Shown here in pieces: positions 50,323 through 59,304 of a stretch of 64,000 nt of DNA. The first letter of the stretch is position 1; the number at the start of each line of letters is the position of its first letter. This DNA is from JAOTVV01 sp039591075 (GTDB lineage: Bacteria > Gemmatimonadota > Gemmatimonadetes > Gemmatimonadales > GWC2-71-9), in the NCBI GenBank assembly GCA_039591075.1, contig JBDHEI010000004.1:1-64000 (forward strand), read 5' to 3'. The notes below the pieces were generated by a model. That model was not told the origin of the DNA and searched no databases. It saw only the letters and a list, made by a program, of their open reading frames with translations. Position numbers and translations under genes: made by a program.

Positions 50323-52898
50323 CGTCCCGCCACGCGCTCGTCGAGTCGGGAGAACACTCGCTGCATCGCATCGAACACGGGCCGGCGTCGCGCCCGCCAG
50401 CGCGGCTCGTCCCACGGCTCCCAGCGGAACTGGGCAACCGGTGCGCGGCCGACGGGCCACTGCTGCCACGACCCGTCGGCGAAGCGGGCGGCGGCGACCA
50501 TCCCGATCGACTCTATCTGTCGCGGGACGAACCCGTCGGCCGTGTCCGCAGTGCTCGAGAGCACCTGCAAGCTGCTTGGATCGACGACGTTGATGAGTGT
50601 CCATGGAATCCGGATCTCCATGATCCCCGATGCGGAATCTACCTCCCAGAAGCCGTCAGGCGCCGCCCCGGCCGGCAAGACACTCCGGTCGTAGCCCACG
50701 GCGGCGTATTCGGTCCGGTCGCGAGCGAACCGACGCCGGTTGATGATGACCCGCAGCGAATCGTACCGCGTGTCGTCACGGCGCTTGGTCCGGAGCGGCA
50801 GGTTGTAGTGCTGCAGGTACGGCCCGACGAACATTCCCGGCGGCGGGCTCGTGACCGGCGGCACGGTCACCGGCTCCTTGAGCACCGGTACCCGCTCGAT
50901 CTGGAACGGGTTGGCGTTGGGGTCGGCGAGCACCCGTACCTCGTTCGGCGTCGCCACGATGGCGAACTCCACACCGATGGGCAAGCGTACGTCGGCCTTT
51001 CCGGGCCAACGAGTGGTTCCGGCCTTGCGGTCGACGACATCCAGTCCCACGAGGAGCGTGTCCGGCAGCCCGCGCCCGCCCGGATCGAAGCAAAGGTGGA
51101 GATACGTCTCGTCGGCGAGGGCGCGAAGCGCCTCCCCGTACAGGCCCGGCACAGTCTGCCACCGGGGGAGTCGGTCGGCGAGCGTCGATCCATCCAGGCG
51201 CGGCACGGGCTCGATGGCGATCACGCCGTACTGCTGCTCCGCGTTCAGGCGGCTCAGCCAGAAGCGGGCGCGGTCGCGCGGCAACTCGAGATCGATCACC
51301 ACCCAGTTCTTCTTGAACCACTCGTCGATCCACGCGAAGAGCATACCACCAGCCATACCCACCTCGTGGATCAGAGCGGTTGACTCCGCGTCGATCCGCG
51401 CCTTCTCGGCCTCGGTATGGCCGCCGTGGTGCCAACCGGTGTCGGAGAGGTGGGCCAAGCCCAAGCTCGCAGGGACGCCGTACTCGGCGATCACGACCGG
51501 CATGTCCCGGTGGTGCTGCTTCAGTCGTCTGAGGTACCGGGCGTATCCGCCGCCCACCACGATGAAGTCGGGGTAGTAGGGATAGGCGTGATAGGACGCG
51601 AACACGCCGGCGCGGAACGCCTCGGTCGCCCGCATGAGGTTCGGGTCGATGGCGACGAGGTCATTGTCGTACTCCTGAGGTACGTACGTGGTGTCCCCGC
51701 CAAGCGATTTGCGAATCGCGAGCTCTTCGGCGACGGTGGTCTCGGTTGGGTGGGTCAACGGGTCGAGTGTGGGCCAGCTCGTGTAGGCCACCGGTCGCTG
51801 GTGCCGGTACGTCTCGCTCTCGTAAGCAATGATCCGCTCGGAGATCTGCGTGAGCCACACGTCCATGGCCGTCCCGCCCTCGATCGCGAGGTACGCGCCG
51901 TGCCACGAGGAGCGGTTCGGATGGTTGAGATTGAAGGTGTCGACCGCGAACGGCTCCCACTCCCGGCCTAGGATGTAGGCCAGTGTCCATCGGGATACGT
52001 CGGCGGTATAGAATCCAGACGTGTGTCCGGGTCGGGGAGCGATGTCCGCACGGCCATGGATCAGATCCACAACGTACTGCATCTCGTCCGAGAACTGCTC
52101 GTTCCAGGCCGGGTCGTCAAAATCGTGATCCGGGGGTAACTCCGCCCACACGCCGTGCACCAACCACAGTGGTCGGTCGGTATGCGTCCGGTTGTGCTCC
52201 GCGAGCGCCTCATAGAAGTGCGGTGGGTGAATCGTATAGACCCGAATCGTGTTGGCTCCCATCTCGGCGATCTCGGCGATCCAGCCCGCGTAGGTCAGCG
52301 AATCCGGAAACTGGCTCGGGAATCGGCCCGGCAGCGCGGCGCCAAGGTTCACGCCCTTGATGTAGAACGGTCGCCATCGGCCGCGGGCGGCCACCTCAAA
52401 CCTGTCCCCGCAAGTCCGTGACGCCAGCACGAGGGTGTTGGGTACCTCGAGCGGGGCCCGGACGGGTGGTGTGCCCAGTCGATCGAGTTGCTCGCGCGCT
52501 TCGGCGTGATCGGGTGCGAGGGCGAGCACCTGGGTGAAGAGCCGGCGGGCCTCCCGCCCGTTTCCTCTCCGGGAGGCGACCAGCCCGATCCCTTGGAGCG
52601 CGTCTACGGTCTGTGGCGCGTGTTGCAGCGCGCGTTCGAACTGCCGGCGGGCCTCGACGAGCCGATTCCCTCGCAGATACCCGTATCCGGCACCGACGGT
52701 AGCACCGAGGTGCGCGGGGCAGCGCCGTAAAGCCTCTTCGAAGACTTCCGTGGCGTCGTCAATACGGTCGTTACGGTACAGCTTCCAGCCACGCGCGACC
52801 CTGGTGTCCGCTGCCAGCGGACAGGGTGTGTCGTCCTGAGAGGAGCAGGCAGCGGCAACGAGGAACACGGCGAAGGCCGTGGAGCGTAGGGCATTCAT
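50319..52898 (-). CDS. TPR lipoprotein with glycoside-hydrolase-like TIM barrel
   Basis: The 859-aa protein has a lipoprotein signal (FAVFLVAAACSS), TPRs at about 35-145 (ATEVFEEALRRCPAHLG), then a clan-A-like TIM barrel at about 180-560: FYIKGVNLGAALPGRFPSQF, EMGANTIRVYTIHPP, LAYILGREWEPF and VVIAEYGVPASLG, whose Glu residues could be acid and nucleophile. A beta-rich C-terminal domain follows. The product would sit in the periplasm or at the outer membrane and trim or process a glycan. ATG at 52898 or 52916 may be the start; neither has a strong ribosome site. The stop overlaps the YaiO-like gene. Confidence 0.82.
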   Translation of the reverse strand: MNALRSTAFAVFLVAAACSSQDDTPCPLAADTRVARGWKLYRNDRIDDATEVFEEALRRCPAHLGATVGAGYGYLRGNRLVEARRQFERALQHAPQTVDALQGIGLVASRRGNGREARRLFTQVLALAPDHAEAREQLDRLGTPPVRAPLEVPNTLVLASRTCGDRFEVAARGRWRPFYIKGVNLGAALPGRFPSQFPDSLTYAGWIAEIAEMGANTIRVYTIHPPHFYEALAEHNRTHTDRPLWLVHGVWAELPPDHDFDDPAWNEQFSDEMQYVVDLIHGRADIAPRPGHTSGFYTADVSRWTLAYILGREWEPFAVDTFNLNHPNRSSWHGAYLAIEGGTAMDVWLTQISERIIAYESETYRHQRPVAYTSWPTLDPLTHPTETTVAEELAIRKSLGGDTTYVPQEYDNDLVAIDPNLMRATEAFRAGVFASYHAYPYYPDFIVVGGGYARYLRRLKQHHRDMPVVIAEYGVPASLGLAHLSDTGWHHGGHTEAEKARIDAESTALIHEVGMAGGMLFAWIDEWFKKNWVVIDLELPRDRARFWLSRLNAEQQYGVIAIEPVPRLDGSTLADRLPRWQTVPGLYGEALRALADETYLHLCFDPGGRGLPDTLLVGLDVVDRKAGTTRWPGKADVRLPIGVEFAIVATPNEVRVLADPNANPFQIERVPVLKEPVTVPPVTSPPPGMFVGPYLQHYNLPLRTKRRDDTRYDSLRVIINRRRFARDRTEYAAVGYDRSVLPAGAAPDGFWEVDSASGIMEIRIPWTLINVVDPSSLQVLSSTADTADGFVPRQIESIGMVAAARFADGSWQQWPVGRAPVAQFRWEPWDEPRWRARRRPVFDAMQRVFSRLDERVAGR

Positions 52899-53040
52899 CG
52901 GGAAGTGCCGAAGCATAGACGTGGGTCCGGTGCTGGGCAATCACCGGCTTGCCCTCCGCCGAGTCTGGCCGTTAGCGTATGGGTTGACGGACGACGCGAG
53001 CGCTTGCGCCGCCGCCTTCCCCCCGAGCGCGGAGCACTTG

Positions 53041-54144
53041 GTGAATGAACTATCTATCGCCACGCAGCGGATTCGTCGCGGTATCGCGGATTCGCGGAGG
53101 TGCATCCGGACACTTGCCGTGGCACTCCTCGTTCCGGGAGTGGCCATGTGTCAGAGTTCGAGCATGACCGACCGTGGCCTGACCGCAGTCGACGGCGTTC
53201 TGGTGGGTCACGTGACCCTGACCGAGCGCCCCACGGGTTGTACGGTCGTCCTGCTTCCACCGGGCACCGTGGGAGGAGTGGATGTCCGGGGCGGTGCGCC
53301 CGGGACGCGCGAGACCGATCTCCTCGATCCGGTCAATACCGTCGATGTGGTCCACGCGGTCGTCCTTTCGGGTGGGAGCGCCTTCGGACTCGACGCCGCC
53401 TCGGGTGTGGTCCGGTATCTGGAGGAGCAGGGCATAGGATTCGAGACAGCGGTTGCGCGTGTGCCCATTGTGGTCCAAGCCATCCTCTACGACCTGGCCG
53501 TGGGCGACGATCCCGCGGTGCGTCCGGATGCCGAGTGCGGATACCGTGGGGCGAGTGCGGCAACCGGCGCACCAGTCGGTGAGGGGAGCGTGGGCGCTGG
53601 AGCCGGAGCGACCGTCGGTAAGATCCGGGGCCTCGGCCGCGCTATGCGAGGTGGAGTCGGTTCGGCGTCCGTCACGCTTTCCAACGGACTCACGGTGAGT
53701 GCGATCGTCGCGGTCAACGCGCTGGGTGACGTGATCGACCCAGCTACCGGTCGCGTCGTGGCGGGGGTGCGGGCCGAAAATGGATCGACGCTTGCCGACG
53801 CCCGGCGCCTGCTGCGTGAGACTGGCCAGGCACTGCCGGGGCCGGGCCAGAATACGACCATTGGTGTCGTGGCGACCAACGCGCGACTCACCAAGGCCCA
53901 AGCGACCAAGGTGGCGCAGATGGCGCACGACGGCATCGCGCGAACGATCTATCCGGCACACACCCCGTGGGACGGCGACGCCATCTTCGGTCTCGCCACC
54001 GGCAGCTTGGGCGGCGAGGCGGACGTTGCGACGATCGGGACGCTGGCCGCCGACGTCGTGGCGGAGGCGATCCTGCGCGCCGTTCGGGCCGCCGACGGCC
54101 TACCCGGGATTCCGGCCGTTTCCGACCTGCGCGGAGGCCGATGA
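53041..54144 (+). CDS. P1-family (NylC/DmpA-like) N-terminal-nucleophile peptidase, probably exported
   Basis: The 367-aa protein carries the P1 fold: VDVRGGAPGTRETDLLDPVN, LSGGSAFGLDAASGVVRYLE and a C-terminal PAHTPWDGDAIFGLATG. The motif GQNTTIGVVATNA fits self-cleavage before Thr, as in NylC, giving a Thr nucleophile. From GTG 53041, which has GGAG six bases upstream, the product has a signal-like segment (CIRTLAVALLVPGVAMCQSS) compatible with export or lipidation. ATG 53164 would give a cytosolic form. It overlaps the symporter gene (ATGA). Confidence 0.85.
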   Translation: MNELSIATQRIRRGIADSRRCIRTLAVALLVPGVAMCQSSSMTDRGLTAVDGVLVGHVTLTERPTGCTVVLLPPGTVGGVDVRGGAPGTRETDLLDPVNTVDVVHAVVLSGGSAFGLDAASGVVRYLEEQGIGFETAVARVPIVVQAILYDLAVGDDPAVRPDAECGYRGASAATGAPVGEGSVGAGAGATVGKIRGLGRAMRGGVGSASVTLSNGLTVSAIVAVNALGDVIDPATGRVVAGVRAENGSTLADARRLLRETGQALPGPGQNTTIGVVATNARLTKAQATKVAQMAHDGIARTIYPAHTPWDGDAIFGLATGSLGGEADVATIGTLAADVVAEAILRAVRAADGLPGIPAVSDLRGGR

Positions 54145-55532
54145 GCGTTCAGCTCGTCCTGCTTCTCTCCTATGCCGCGGCGCTGACGCTTCTTGGACTC
54201 TGGATCGGGCGCCGAGTCTCCACGAGCAGCACGTTCTTCGTCGCCGGTCGACGGCTACCACCGGTGCTGCTCTTCGCCACCGTGCTCGCCGCCAACATCG
54301 GCGCAGGGTCCACGGTGGGTGCCGCGGGCTTGGGGTATCGCCATGGGCTGAGTGCGTGGTGGTGGGTCGGCTCCGCCGGTATCGGCACCATGCTGCTGGC
54401 GTTCTGGGTCGGGCCGCGACTGTGGAGGATCGCCCGCGCGCAGGGCCAGTACACGGTTGGGGACTACCTCGAGCATCGATATGGGCGGTCGGTCCGGGCG
54501 GTCATCGCGGTGCTGCTCTGGATGGGCACGCTCGCGATTCTCGCGGGACAACTCATCGCCGTGGCGTGGGTTCTGGATGTCGTGGCCGGTATCCCCAAGC
54601 CGGTGGGGTGTGTGATCGGCGGCGGTGTCATGATCGTGTACTTCACGGCTGGCGGTCTCCTCACCTCCGCGTGGGTCAATCTCGTGGAGTTGGTGGTGTT
54701 GCTGTTGGGGTTCGCCCTGGCGCTTCCGTGGGTGCTCGCGGATGTCGGTGGGTGGGGAAGCGTGGTCGCTGCGGCACCAGCCACCGTGCACGATTACTTC
54801 GGGTTCTGGGGCGGCGACGGATCGGGGTGGACCTACCTCGCGCTGCTCGTGCCGGCGTTCATCATTTCGCCGGGACTGATTCAAAAGGTGTACGGCGCCC
54901 GCGACGAACGGACAGTCAGAGTCGGCGTCGGCGCGAGTGCCGTGGTGCTCATGGTGTTTGCGTTCCTACCGCCCCTCCTGGGGATGATGGCCCGGGTCTA
55001 TAGTCCCGATCTGGCCAATCCCGAGTTGGCGCTTCCCACCGTACTCGTGCAAGGCCTTCCGGCTGCCGTCGGCATGCTCGGGCTCGCCGCCGTGTTCTCG
55101 GCCGAAATCAGTTCCGCCGATGCGATACTGTTCATGCTCTCCACGTCGCTCTCAGAGGATCTCTACCGCCGCTTCCTCCGGCCCGACGCCTCCGATCGCC
55201 AGATCCTCCGCGTCGCACGGTTGGCGGCGGTCACCGGGGGGGGACTGGGCATCGCGCTTGCGATCGTGTTGCCCTCGGTGATCAGCTCGCTGAGCGTGTT
55301 CTATTCATTGCTGGGTGTGAGCCTGTTCGTGATCATCGTGGCCGGGATTCATACCGCGCGACCGGGTGTCCCGGAGGCGTTGGCGGCGATCGCGGGCGGG
55401 GTGAGCGCGTCGGTGGGATTGCGCCTGGCCGGGGTACCGACCTCGGGCCTCTGGAATGCGTATACCCTGGGGCTCGCCGCCTCCGCTGCAGTGTTCGTGG
55501 CGGTGGCATTGGCACGGCGCAGAGCTACGTAG
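54141..55532 (+). CDS. Sodium:solute symporter family protein
   Basis: The 463-aa membrane protein has about 13 helices and the SSS-family ANIGAGSTVGAAGLGYRHG segment, followed by GQYTVGDYLEHRYGR, as in SSS transporters that move solutes with sodium. ATG at 54141 overlaps the stop of the peptidase gene, so hydrolysis and uptake may be coupled. The solute is unknown; amides or small amino compounds are plausible from the neighbour. Confidence 0.87.
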   Translation: MSVQLVLLLSYAAALTLLGLWIGRRVSTSSTFFVAGRRLPPVLLFATVLAANIGAGSTVGAAGLGYRHGLSAWWWVGSAGIGTMLLAFWVGPRLWRIARAQGQYTVGDYLEHRYGRSVRAVIAVLLWMGTLAILAGQLIAVAWVLDVVAGIPKPVGCVIGGGVMIVYFTAGGLLTSAWVNLVELVVLLLGFALALPWVLADVGGWGSVVAAAPATVHDYFGFWGGDGSGWTYLALLVPAFIISPGLIQKVYGARDERTVRVGVGASAVVLMVFAFLPPLLGMMARVYSPDLANPELALPTVLVQGLPAAVGMLGLAAVFSAEISSADAILFMLSTSLSEDLYRRFLRPDASDRQILRVARLAAVTGGGLGIALAIVLPSVISSLSVFYSLLGVSLFVIIVAGIHTARPGVPEALAAIAGGVSASVGLRLAGVPTSGLWNAYTLGLAASAAVFVAVALARRRAT

Positions 55533-55590
55533 CATACTCCGGCAGTCGTGGGTGGGGTGTCTATGCGCTTCGCCTCGAGGAGGTGCCAGC

Positions 55591-56301
55591 CTGCAAGTCC
55601 GCGACTCGGCCGAGCGAGTCTATCGACTCAAGGCGGCGGTATGGTCCCTTCCCGGCGCCTTCATCGGCGTGATTGCCGGTGTATTCGTCGGGATGCGGGC
55701 CGGCACGAACCCCATCGTTGCCGCACTCATCGGTGCGGCGATCGGTGCCGTCGCCACCTATGGGAGCATCCGAGTGCTCATGCGAGCAGCCGGTTCGGCG
55801 ATGCAGACCGTGTATGCCCCGTCCGGCGCGTCGACCCCGATCAAACGCGATTACTCCCTCGCGCAGTCCTTGGTCGCCCGGGGGCGCTACGGCGCTGCGG
55901 TCGCTGCGTACCAGTCACACGCCGTGGAATTCCCAGACGACCCGGTGCCCCCGCTCCAACTGGCGCGGCTCCTGGGCGGGCGCTTGCAGCGTCACGAGGA
56001 GGCCGCTGGCTGGCTGCGGCACGCGAGGACGCACTGCACTCTCACGGCCGGCCAGGAACTGATGGTGGCCCAGGAGCTCGTGCGGATCTATGTCGATGAA
56101 CTCCAAGCGCCTCGGAGAGCGATGCCCGAGCTGTCGCGCATCGTGGCGGGGTTTCCCGATCTGCCGGCTGCAGAGACAGCGCGGCGTGAGCTCGAGGCCA
56201 TGCGGGAACTGCTCGTGCAGGAACACGAGGGTCTACTCGATTTCACTACGGCGTATCTCGAGAGGACTCGCAAGGAGTCGGGCGGCTCGTCGGGTCCCTG
56301 A
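55591..56301 (+). CDS. Membrane TPR-like protein, apparent CTG start
   Basis: The 236-aa product has two adjacent membrane segments (WSLPGAFIGVIAGVFVG and PIVAALIGAAIGAVATYGSI) and a cytosolic helical domain resembling TPRs (SLAQSLVARGRYGAAVAAYQ, HEEAAGWLRHARTHC). CTG at 55591 is the best start: a perfect AGGAGG lies seven bases upstream, and no ATG, GTG or TTG in the same frame precedes the first membrane helix. It follows the symporter gene by about 60 bases. The function is unknown. Confidence 0.68.
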   Translation: MQVRDSAERVYRLKAAVWSLPGAFIGVIAGVFVGMRAGTNPIVAALIGAAIGAVATYGSIRVLMRAAGSAMQTVYAPSGASTPIKRDYSLAQSLVARGRYGAAVAAYQSHAVEFPDDPVPPLQLARLLGGRLQRHEEAAGWLRHARTHCTLTAGQELMVAQELVRIYVDELQAPRRAMPELSRIVAGFPDLPAAETARRELEAMRELLVQEHEGLLDFTTAYLERTRKESGGSSGP

Positions 56302-56309
56302 TCCCCGCC

Positions 56310-57653
56310 CTACGGGCCGATCGGCTCCAGTCTGGCAGTGAAGTGCCGGAGCACCGGCGCCTCGTACGTGAGGCGCAGCCCGCGAAGGCGATCCCGCTCG
56401 GCGAATAGGCGACGGCATACGTCGACCACGTAGTCGAGATGGCTCTTCGTGTACACGCGTCGTGGCACAGCGAGCCGCACCAGTTCCAGTTCCGGCCAGG
56501 TGCCGTCCGCAGCGAACATCAGTCCCCCGATCTCGACCCCGCGAATGCCCCCCTCCGCGTAGAGCGCGCAGGTCAGCGCCTGGGCAGGGAACTCCTCCTG
56601 CGGGATGTGTGGGAGGAACCGCCGGGCGTCCAGATACACGGCGTGTCCGCCAACCGGTACGACGATCGGAATTCCCGCACTGCGGAGCGCCTCTCCGAAG
56701 GCCTGCACCTGCCCAATGCGATGCTCGAGGTAGCGCTCGTCAAGCACTTCATCGAGGCCCCGGGCAATCGCGGCCAGGTCGCGACCAGCGAGCCCGCCGT
56801 AGGTTGGGAACCCCTCGATGAGGATCAGCATGTTGGTGAGCTTGGTGGTGAGATCGTCGTGATTCAGCGCGAGGAACCCGCCGATATTCACCAGACCGTC
56901 CTTCTTCGCCGACATCGTGCACCCGTCGGCCAGCTCGAAGAAGCGACGCGAGATCTCCGCGACACCGTGATCGAGTCCACTCCGCACCTTGTTGAAGTAG
57001 GCGTTCTCCGCAAAGCGGCAGGCGTCGTAGATGAAGGGGATGTGGTGATCCCGGCACCAGGTTGAGACCTGCCGAGCGTTCTCGAGACTCACCGGCTGTC
57101 CGCCGCCGGAGTTGTTGGTGATGGTGAGCATGACCAGCGGAATTCGGTCCCGTCCCACGTCCGCGTACACCTTGTCGAGCTTGGCGAGATCCATGTTGCC
57201 CTTGTACTCCACCTCAACGGTGGGATCGTAGGCCTCGTCGATTACACAGTTGACCGCGACGCCGCCGTTATGCTCCACGTTGGCGCGGGTCGTGTCGAAA
57301 TGGATGTTGTTGGGAACGCAATCCCCGTCGTTGACCAGCACAGTGAAGAGGAGGTTCTCCGCCATCCGACCCTGATGGGTGGGGATCACGTGACGGTAAC
57401 CCGTGATGCGTCGTATCGTCTCTTCGAAGGTGAAGTAGTCCCGGCTGCCCGCGTACGATTCGTCCCCCGTCATCAGAGCGGCCCACTGGTGGTCCGACAT
57501 CGCGGACGTGCCGGAATCGGTCAGTAGGTCGATGGTGACGAGGCGGGCAGGCAGACCGAACACGTTGTGGCCAGCCTCTTCGAGCGCCGCGTCCCGCTCT
57601 TCGCGGGTGGTGAACGGAATCGCCTCGACGGATTTAATCTTGAAAGGTTCCAT
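56310..57653 (-). CDS. tnaA: Tryptophanase (tryptophan indole-lyase)
   Basis: The 447-aa PLP enzyme has all beta-eliminating lyase motifs: IDLLTDSGTSAMSDHQWAAL, PTHQGRMAENLL, NNSGGGQPVSLENARQV, YDACRFAENAY and the Schiff-base Lys in MSAKKDGLVNIGGF. The specificity loop reads GIRGVEIGG, close to TnaA (AVEIG) and lacking the tyrosine phenol-lyase Arg (VRSMERG), so tryptophan rather than tyrosine is the likely substrate, giving indole, pyruvate and ammonia. No tryptophan-rich leader peptide or permease is adjacent, unlike the enterobacterial tna operon. Confidence 0.9.
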   Translation of the reverse strand: MEPFKIKSVEAIPFTTREERDAALEEAGHNVFGLPARLVTIDLLTDSGTSAMSDHQWAALMTGDESYAGSRDYFTFEETIRRITGYRHVIPTHQGRMAENLLFTVLVNDGDCVPNNIHFDTTRANVEHNGGVAVNCVIDEAYDPTVEVEYKGNMDLAKLDKVYADVGRDRIPLVMLTITNNSGGGQPVSLENARQVSTWCRDHHIPFIYDACRFAENAYFNKVRSGLDHGVAEISRRFFELADGCTMSAKKDGLVNIGGFLALNHDDLTTKLTNMLILIEGFPTYGGLAGRDLAAIARGLDEVLDERYLEHRIGQVQAFGEALRSAGIPIVVPVGGHAVYLDARRFLPHIPQEEFPAQALTCALYAEGGIRGVEIGGLMFAADGTWPELELVRLAVPRRVYTKSHLDYVVDVCRRLFAERDRLRGLRLTYEAPVLRHFTARLEPIGP

Positions 57654-57739
57654 GGTCGGCGTGCGCTCCGCAGTGAAGCTGCGTTGGAGTCAGGGGCAAT
57701 CTAGGGTACGCTACCCGCCACGCGTCTAATGAACGAACA

Positions 57740-57776
57740 GCGGGCGCCGACGGCTTTCGATTGCGTCGACGCCCGC
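57740..57776 (-). terminator. Terminator-like hairpin after the cytochrome gene
   Basis: On the minus strand, GCGGGCGTCGACG pairs with CGTCGGCGCCCGC across an 11-base loop, with one G-U pair, about 40 bases after the stop of the cytochrome gene at 57815. The following sequence, TGTTCGTTCATTAG, is only moderately T-rich. Confidence 0.5.
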
Positions 57777-57814
57777 AGGTGACTCAGAACCCGCAGAGGG
57801 TTGTAGAGTCCGCG

Positions 57815-58258
57815 CTACTGGGACTTCTGCCGGAGATACTCGTAGAGGGCCCTAGCCTCCGCCTTGGTGGCCCCCATGTTCACCATGGGTGTGCCGTACT
57901 CGGCCAGGAGCTTCTTGGCCTCGGCATCGTACTGCTGCATCGAGTCCGGCCGCACCACCATGGCCACGATCCAGTCGTAGCTCCGTGTCGTGGTGATCCC
58001 CTTGAGAGCGGGACCAATCAACTTGGCATCGATCTTGTGGCAGCTCGCGCAGCCGCGGCTGGTGAAATATCCCTCGCCTTCCTTTGCCAGGGCCTGATCG
58101 ATCGGACCGGTGGGCTCCTGCAAGGCTGCAGTTGCCATGGTCGTCGCGGGGGCCGCAGCCGCCTGCGTTTCTTGAGCGGGCTGGTCGGCCGTCTCGCCTG
58201 CACTGCATCCCACAGCCATCGCCAGCACCACCAGCACAGCACCATTACGGGCTTTCAT
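57815..58258 (-). CDS. Lipid-anchored c-type cytochrome
   Basis: From ATG 58258 the 147-aa product has a lipoprotein signal (VLVVLAMAVGCSAG), an Ala/Thr/Gln-rich linker, and one cytochrome c domain with CASCHK as the haem site and a likely Met ligand in GTPMVNMG. It transfers electrons on the periplasmic face. The next upstream gene is also a mono-haem cytochrome, so the two may form a short electron-transfer chain. Confidence 0.86.
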   Translation of the reverse strand: MKARNGAVLVVLAMAVGCSAGETADQPAQETQAAAAPATTMATAALQEPTGPIDQALAKEGEGYFTSRGCASCHKIDAKLIGPALKGITTTRSYDWIVAMVVRPDSMQQYDAEAKKLLAEYGTPMVNMGATKAEARALYEYLRQKSQ

Positions 58259-58429
58259 GTTGTCTCTCGGCTCCTTGTCGTGTTCGAATTGGAGTTGACG
58301 ATCCAACGGGCGCTACGCCACGCGTGGTGGGCTCGGCGCCAACGCCTAAAACTGCAATGGGGAACTGCTGATGTGAAGGCATGCGCGGGAACGCGCCGCC
58401 GGCCAGTGGCCGACGGCGTCTCCATCGGC

Positions 58430-58828
58430 TCACTTGGCGGGTCGGCTCACGCTCCAGACGTACGCGGCCGTGGCGCGGACCTGCTTGTCCGAGAGGCCAC
58501 TCCCGCCCTTTGGGGGCATGACAGATCCAGTCGACGATTTGTCGGCGCTCACGCCTTTGAGGATGCTCTCGACGATCTCTTGAAACGACCCGTCGCTGTG
58601 GAGCCACTCCGGATCCGTCAGGTTGGCCCCCAATCCCGGAACGCCTTTACCCTCCGGACCGTGACAAACTTGGCAGAGACCCTGGCCCTTGAAGAGCTTC
58701 TGACCGTCGGCAACCATCTCCTTGGTGACTCCCTCGGGGAGATCGCTGGCGCCTTGTGCCGCCGCTGACGCCGTGCCGACCGCAAGGAGTGCGAAGACGA
58801 CGGTGCCCATACGGGTGAATTGCTGCAT
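58430..58828 (-). CDS. Periplasmic mono-haem cytochrome c
   Basis: The 132-aa protein has a Sec signal (MGTVVFALLAVGTASAAA), a haem motif CQVCHGPEGKGVPGLGANLT, and a Met ligand in GSVMPPKGG, as in small class I cytochromes. GGAGGG sits about eight bases upstream of ATG 58828. It is the partner of the lipid-anchored cytochrome downstream, with about 170 bases between them. Confidence 0.9.
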   Translation of the reverse strand: MQQFTRMGTVVFALLAVGTASAAAQGASDLPEGVTKEMVADGQKLFKGQGLCQVCHGPEGKGVPGLGANLTDPEWLHSDGSFQEIVESILKGVSADKSSTGSVMPPKGGSGLSDKQVRATAAYVWSVSRPAK

Positions 58829-58996
58829 GGTGACTTCCCTCCAATTGCCATCCCTATCCTAGAACGCCGTTGTGAGCCCAAGGGTCCATCTCGCCTCCTC
58901 AAGCTCCACGTCCCAGGTTCCCTTGGCGAGGACCCGGAAGTTACGGTGGAGCAGATATTCCACGCCAGCGCACGTGGTCTTGAGGGCCAAGTTGAG

Positions 58997-59215
58997 TCAG
59001 CTTTGTGCCCGGGGATGGTGCGTTTTGGTGTCGATGCCGAAGAGGGCATACAGCGGGCAGTTGTGTGTCAGGGCCGTGCCGCCGAGTACGAGGGCGACAA
59101 CGGCTGCTCCGAGCGAGATGATGAGCTGCTCGTTGAATAGCGCGGCGACGACGAGCAAGATCGCCGCCAGGGTACCGCGGACCCACGCATCCGCCCGTCC
59201 GACATTAACTCGCAT
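58997..59215 (-). CDS. DUF2892 membrane protein
   Basis: The 72-aa protein starts MRVNVGRADAWVRGTLAAIL, has two membrane helices, and ends with CPLYALFGIDT, which is the DUF2892 pattern (also found as the membrane part of YgaP). It lies in the inner membrane; the function is unknown. It stands alone between cytochrome and two-component genes on the minus strand, with about 170 bases of non-coding DNA on its downstream side. Confidence 0.85.
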   Translation of the reverse strand: MRVNVGRADAWVRGTLAAILLVVAALFNEQLIISLGAAVVALVLGGTALTHNCPLYALFGIDTKTHHPRAQS

Positions 59216-59304
59216 GGCTGCACCCGTCCCCTACACCGATACGTGAACATCGGGGCCACTCCATGAAGCCAGCGATAATGAAATGTGAAGGAGCGCTGAA
59301 GCCG

